Shown here: positions 5,008 to 8,060 of the stretch, piece by piece
Numbering within the stretch: position 1 is the stretch's first letter
Layout: every line of letters starts with the position of its first letter
NCBI GenBank assembly: GCA_964435775.1
Contig: CAYTAP010000148.1
Location: forward strand, 1-8,060
Reading direction: 5' to 3'
Length of the DNA stretch: 8,060 bases
From: CAYTAP01 sp964435775
GTDB lineage: Bacteria; Planctomycetota; Phycisphaerae; Tepidisphaerales; Tepidisphaeraceae
Notes under the pieces: model-generated
Told to the model about the DNA's origin: nothing
The model's input: only the letters and a program-made list of their open reading frames with translations
Databases searched by the model: none
Position numbers and translations under genes: made by a program

Positions 5008-8000
5008 TCAATCATTGGGCACATACACCGTCTGCGGGTCCTTGACGATCGGCGTCACGCTCGTGCGATCAACAAGATACGCCGCACGGCGCTGCACCAC
5101 CCGCTTGGCCTTGGCGGGGTTCCCCGCATCCTGCCACCCCTCCACCAGCACATACACCGTAAACGAATCGGAGCGGGTGGTGATGAGGTTGGAGATGCGG
5201 TTGAGCAGCAGATATCGCTCTTCAAAATCGTACCGCACCTGGTCAACCGTAGGACCGAAGGGAGACAAGTCGCCTTGGACATCATCCGCATCGGCGGCAA
5301 TCAGGCTATCGTTGGCCAGCCTGAAGCCGGGTACGCGATAGAGGTCAAACAGTGACTTGAAAGGTCCGTTCGTCCGTCGATCCGCCACAATCGCCACCGC
5401 CAACGCATCGTTGAGCGCCGGGGTATCGAGCATCGGCAGCGTGGCGAGGATGCGCGCCGGCGCGGTGTTGATGTTGATCAGCCCTTCAACGCCCACGGTA
5501 TCCTCCGTGGCATGGCCGGGGTTGGTGGTCAGCGCGTTGTAAACGGCGGGATTGGAGTTGGCCACCGGCTGCGGGGTCGCGCCGGGATACACATTGGCGG
5601 ATGGCGCCGCCGGCGTGGTAACCGTGTTGGGATTCGGATCGACGTTCGGCAGATAGTCATTGCTGGGCGCTTCGACGGTGAGGAAGTCGAACAAATCTGA
5701 AGCCCAGTCATATGTCGTCCCCACGGCGGCGCCGAGCGGGCAAAAACGTCCAAGTTGTTCCCGCATGGGGGATGCGGCGGTATCGGCGGCCTGGGGATCA
5801 TTGCCCGCAAACTGATCGTCCGCAAACACGCTGTCCTTCCCCACGCCGTTCATTTCAATCACCGGGGCTGTGGGCAATGCGCCAGCCGCTTGAATGCGAT
5901 AAGCGCCAATAAACGGCACCTGAAGAATATCGCCATTGCGGGCGAACGCGCCGAAGGGGAACTTATTACCGGTCGCTGTGGTTGTCTTGAGCGGTCCTGC
6001 CGTATCCACATTGGCGATCTGGAGGGGGATCGTCGTATACGTTTCCGTGCTGTTGGCCGTGCCGGCCAATTCGTCGGCGGCGCCAAGATTGCCGACAAGC
6101 GTGGGCGTGCCGGTGGCGTTGCCGGGATCAGCGACCATCCCACTTTCACGCGAGCCGCCCAGCGCGGCGGCGGCCTGCCAGAGTCCGGGATAGACCCAGT
6201 GCCACGCCATCGAAGGTGTGGCGGCCACATCGCTGGCGCGGCGATAGAGGAATCGGTTCGCCGCGCCCACTGCCGGAGGCGTTTCAAGTCCCGTCGTGTC
6301 GATCTGATCCACGGGGATTAGATCGCCAAGGTTGGCCTCGTTGAACGGATTGGTTGGGTCGGTGGACGTGGTGAGCGTGCCATCGGCGCGGCGCGGACGC
6401 AGAAGCACGATTTCCTTGCCGATCGCGGCGGCCAAGCCGGGCATTTCCGGCTGCGGCGTGATTGCGCGAGTCGTGAAATCCGCCGTCAAATCAAGCGGGC
6501 GCGCGGCCGCCGAGCTCTCAAGCACGACATACCAATTGGGCGCGATCGTGATCGCCGACAATGACGTCGGCGGCACCATCGCCAAGGGCGCCATCGTCGG
6601 ATACCCGGTGACGGATCGATCCAGCGTGGCGAGTTGCCAATTGGTCAGTGAGATGGACGTGGGGTAGGGATTATACAACTCCAACGCCATGTACACTTTC
6701 GTCGGGTCCACATCAACGTGAAGGAACATCTCGGTGATGTAAGGCTGCTTTTCCGTCCCATAGACCATCACGTCATACTTGGGATTGGCGGTGCCCTCGC
6801 TGCAGATCGTGATCTTCCGGCTGGTCACATCATCGTCGCCATCGCGCAGGTCCATCGCGTTGACGGCCGCCAATGCCGCGCGAAGCTTCAACTCCTCCAA
6901 ATGCGTCAATACATTCGTGGGCACGGCCTGAGGATCACGAATTGAACTGCGAAAGATGGGATTGGCATCGACCGTGGCTTTTGCATCGGTCATCACATTC
7001 CAGAACGCCAGCCAAAGTTGCCCGAACGATCCCGTGTTGATTGATGTTCGAACCGGAACGGTGGACCAGGGCATCGGCTCCCAATAGAGCGACCCACCGG
7101 TGGGGCTGGGCTGATTCCCGGCCGCCGCCGTGTTCGACTGGATGCAGGCATAGGCGTGATTGCCGTCCGTCACCCAATCGCCAAACGCATACGCCGTCCC
7201 CACGGCCCAGGCGCCTTTGGAGACGTAATGGCCGGACACGGCGTCGGAGACGGCGTTGCGCGCCACGATCAGAGGCTTGGCGGGCATCACACCGCCGGTG
7301 TAATTGAAAATTTTGTTATACCAGGTGCCATAGTCGTTGGCCGCGAACGCCGCGGGGGGACCAACGTCAGACGCACTTAACAGCGTAGCCACGTTGGACG
7401 TGCTGCCGGGCGGAACGATGCAGAAATGGGACGCCAGCGAAATCGCATCGGACCATGAAAGCGCCTGATACTTCGTGTTCGCCGCCACATAACCGGGATT
7501 GCCGAGCCGTCGGCCAAGCTGAGACCAGAGTGCGTCGTACGGACTGATAAAGCTGAAGTCCGAACGGGCGGCGCCGGTATCGGCGATGGGGTTCAGAACA
7601 CCGGCACTTGAAGGCGACTGAAAATTGAACCGATATTGATTGAACCGATCAATGTCGGTCATCCCGTCGCCTCCGGTCACGGTGGCGAGCAGGGAGGAGA
7701 GATCAATATTCCCGGTGAAAAAATTACCCGGCATAGCGGTATAATCATTATTCCACTTCCACGCCGTCGCCGCGTTCACCGCTGAATTGTTGTCGAGAAT
7801 GCGGAAGGCGTAGTACCACGTCAGCCCGTCGAGGTCCTTCATGGGGATGCGGATCAGACCGGAATCCGCGATGCCGTCGCCGTCGGCGTCGCCGGCGACG
7901 TGGCCATTGAGCGTCGGGTAGATTGTGCCATCCGCTCCTGTTACTGACCCGATCGTGTAATTGGATGCCGTCGTACGAGCGACCGGAGACCAAGCCGACG

Positions 8001-8060
8001 TTACGGCGGTAGGATCATCAAAATTCGTGCTGATGATGGGAGCACCGATATACGGCCAAA
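5008..8060 (-). CDS. Giant GspK-like type II secretion minor pseudopilin, C-terminal part (N terminus off the window)
   Basis: The frame is open from the right edge to the TGA at 5008-5010, giving 1016 codons. An internal ATG at 7842 is not the start, because in-frame coding continues upstream of it without a stop. Near the visible start is an Asp-rich GDADGDGIADSG (7858-7893), a calcium-binding type of motif. A CBM5/12-like module lies at 7069-7218. Further on, ELKLRAALAAVNAMDLRDGDDD resembles the helical region of large planctomycete relatives. The clearest mark is near the C terminus: GLININTAPARILATLP followed by a helix-hairpin-helix segment ending in FKSLFDLYRVPGF (5323-5484), typical of GspK tip pseudopilins. 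A Pro/Asn-rich linker precedes it (about 5570-5650). Ordinary GspK has about 320 residues, so this protein is more than three times larger. The prepilin cleavage site would be off the window. A role at the tip of a secretion pseudopilus is inferred from the HhH region. Confidence 0.75.
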   Translation of the reverse strand, partial: WPYIGAPIISTNFDDPTAVTSAWSPVARTTASNYTIGSVTGADGTIYPTLNGHVAGDADGDGIADSGLIRIPMKDLDGLTWYYAFRILDNNSAVNAATAWKWNNDYTAMPGNFFTGNIDLSSLLATVTGGDGMTDIDRFNQYRFNFQSPSSAGVLNPIADTGAARSDFSFISPYDALWSQLGRRLGNPGYVAANTKYQALSWSDAISLASHFCIVPPGSTSNVATLLSASDVGPPAAFAANDYGTWYNKIFNYTGGVMPAKPLIVARNAVSDAVSGHYVSKGAWAVGTAYAFGDWVTDGNHAYACIQSNTAAAGNQPSPTGGSLYWEPMPWSTVPVRTSINTGSFGQLWLAFWNVMTDAKATVDANPIFRSSIRDPQAVPTNVLTHLEELKLRAALAAVNAMDLRDGDDDVTSRKITICSEGTANPKYDVMVYGTEKQPYITEMFLHVDVDPTKVYMALELYNPYPTSISLTNWQLATLDRSVTGYPTMAPLAMVPPTSLSAITIAPNWYVVLESSAAARPLDLTADFTTRAITPQPEMPGLAAAIGKEIVLLRPRRADGTLTTSTDPTNPFNEANLGDLIPVDQIDTTGLETPPAVGAANRFLYRRASDVAATPSMAWHWVYPGLWQAAAALGGSRESGMVADPGNATGTPTLVGNLGAADELAGTANSTETYTTIPLQIANVDTAGPLKTTTATGNKFPFGAFARNGDILQVPFIGAYRIQAAGALPTAPVIEMNGVGKDSVFADDQFAGNDPQAADTAASPMREQLGRFCPLGAAVGTTYDWASDLFDFLTVEAPSNDYLPNVDPNPNTVTTPAAPSANVYPGATPQPVANSNPAVYNALTTNPGHATEDTVGVEGLININTAPARILATLPMLDTPALNDALAVAIVADRRTNGPFKSLFDLYRVPGFRLANDSLIAADADDVQGDLSPFGPTVDQVRYDFEERYLLLNRISNLITTRSDSFTVYVLVEGWQDAGNPAKAKRVVQRRAAYLVDRTSVTPIVKDPQTVYVPND
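7069..7218 (-). other. CBM5/12-like (chitin-binding type) module inside the GspK-like protein
   Basis: The segment reads about AWAVGTAYAFGDWVTDG, then HAYACIQSNTAA, then P and a closing LYWEPM. The spacing W, Y-x-x-GDWV, Y-x-C and final W matches small chitin/cellulose-binding modules of CBM5/12 type. Similar folds also occur in phage tail proteins, so ligand binding to carbohydrate is an inference. It lies between non-repetitive parts of the GspK-like chain. Confidence 0.6.

Noticed and set aside
5755..6321. Plus-strand frame of 188 codons inside the GspK-like gene
   Set aside because: It is antisense to a long continuous coding frame with recognisable GspK features, so it is a GC-rich shadow.
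7876..7899. GC-rich palindromic run resembling the second REP-like hairpin
   Set aside because: It encodes the Asp/Gly/Ala-rich calcium-type motif in frame, lacks the GGAG header, and is explained by codon choice.

Overview
The window looks like chromosomal DNA from a GC-rich Gram-negative bacterium. Planctomycetota, perhaps Phycisphaerae, is the best guess. This rests on the gene style: a secreted LolA-like/TlpA-thioredoxin fusion, a very large GspK-like pseudopilin carrying an Asp-rich D-x-D-x-D-G segment, an HDOD-GGDEF regulator, and a free-standing thiG. It is an inference from family habits, not a measured placement.

Layout. Bases 1-277 hold the 5' part of an unrecognised minus-strand gene that runs off the left edge. 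Bases 278-589 are non-coding, become visibly AT-rich toward the right, and carry several short direct and inverted repeats. They lead into a tRNA-Gly(CCC) gene (590-661, plus strand) with its own hairpin terminator (674-694). Convergent to the tRNA is an HDOD-GGDEF signalling gene (734-2224, minus). Upstream of it, and separated by a strong terminator (2423-2456), is an exported LolA-like/TlpA-like thioredoxin protein (2487-3803, minus). A divergent intergenic region of about 258 bp separates that gene from thiG (4062-4880, plus). Between thiG and the next, convergent gene lie two inverted hairpin units that look like a REP pair (4897-4970). The rest (5008 to the right edge, minus) is the C-terminal 1016 codons of a giant type II secretion GspK-like protein.

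The genes do not form one pathway. They are separate transcription units for thiamin thiazole synthesis, envelope redox or lipoprotein-type function, c-di-GMP signalling, and export or pilus assembly. I see no defence system, CRISPR array, insertion sequence or complete mobile element.

The most interesting items are: (1) the REP-like inverted pair, whose two hairpins differ by two compensated base pairs and both carry a 5' GGAG header, as in RAYT-associated REP elements; (2) a chitin-binding-like (CBM5/12-type) W/Y/G module inside the GspK-like protein; and (3) the repeat-dense AT-rich segment between the tRNA and the truncated left-edge gene.
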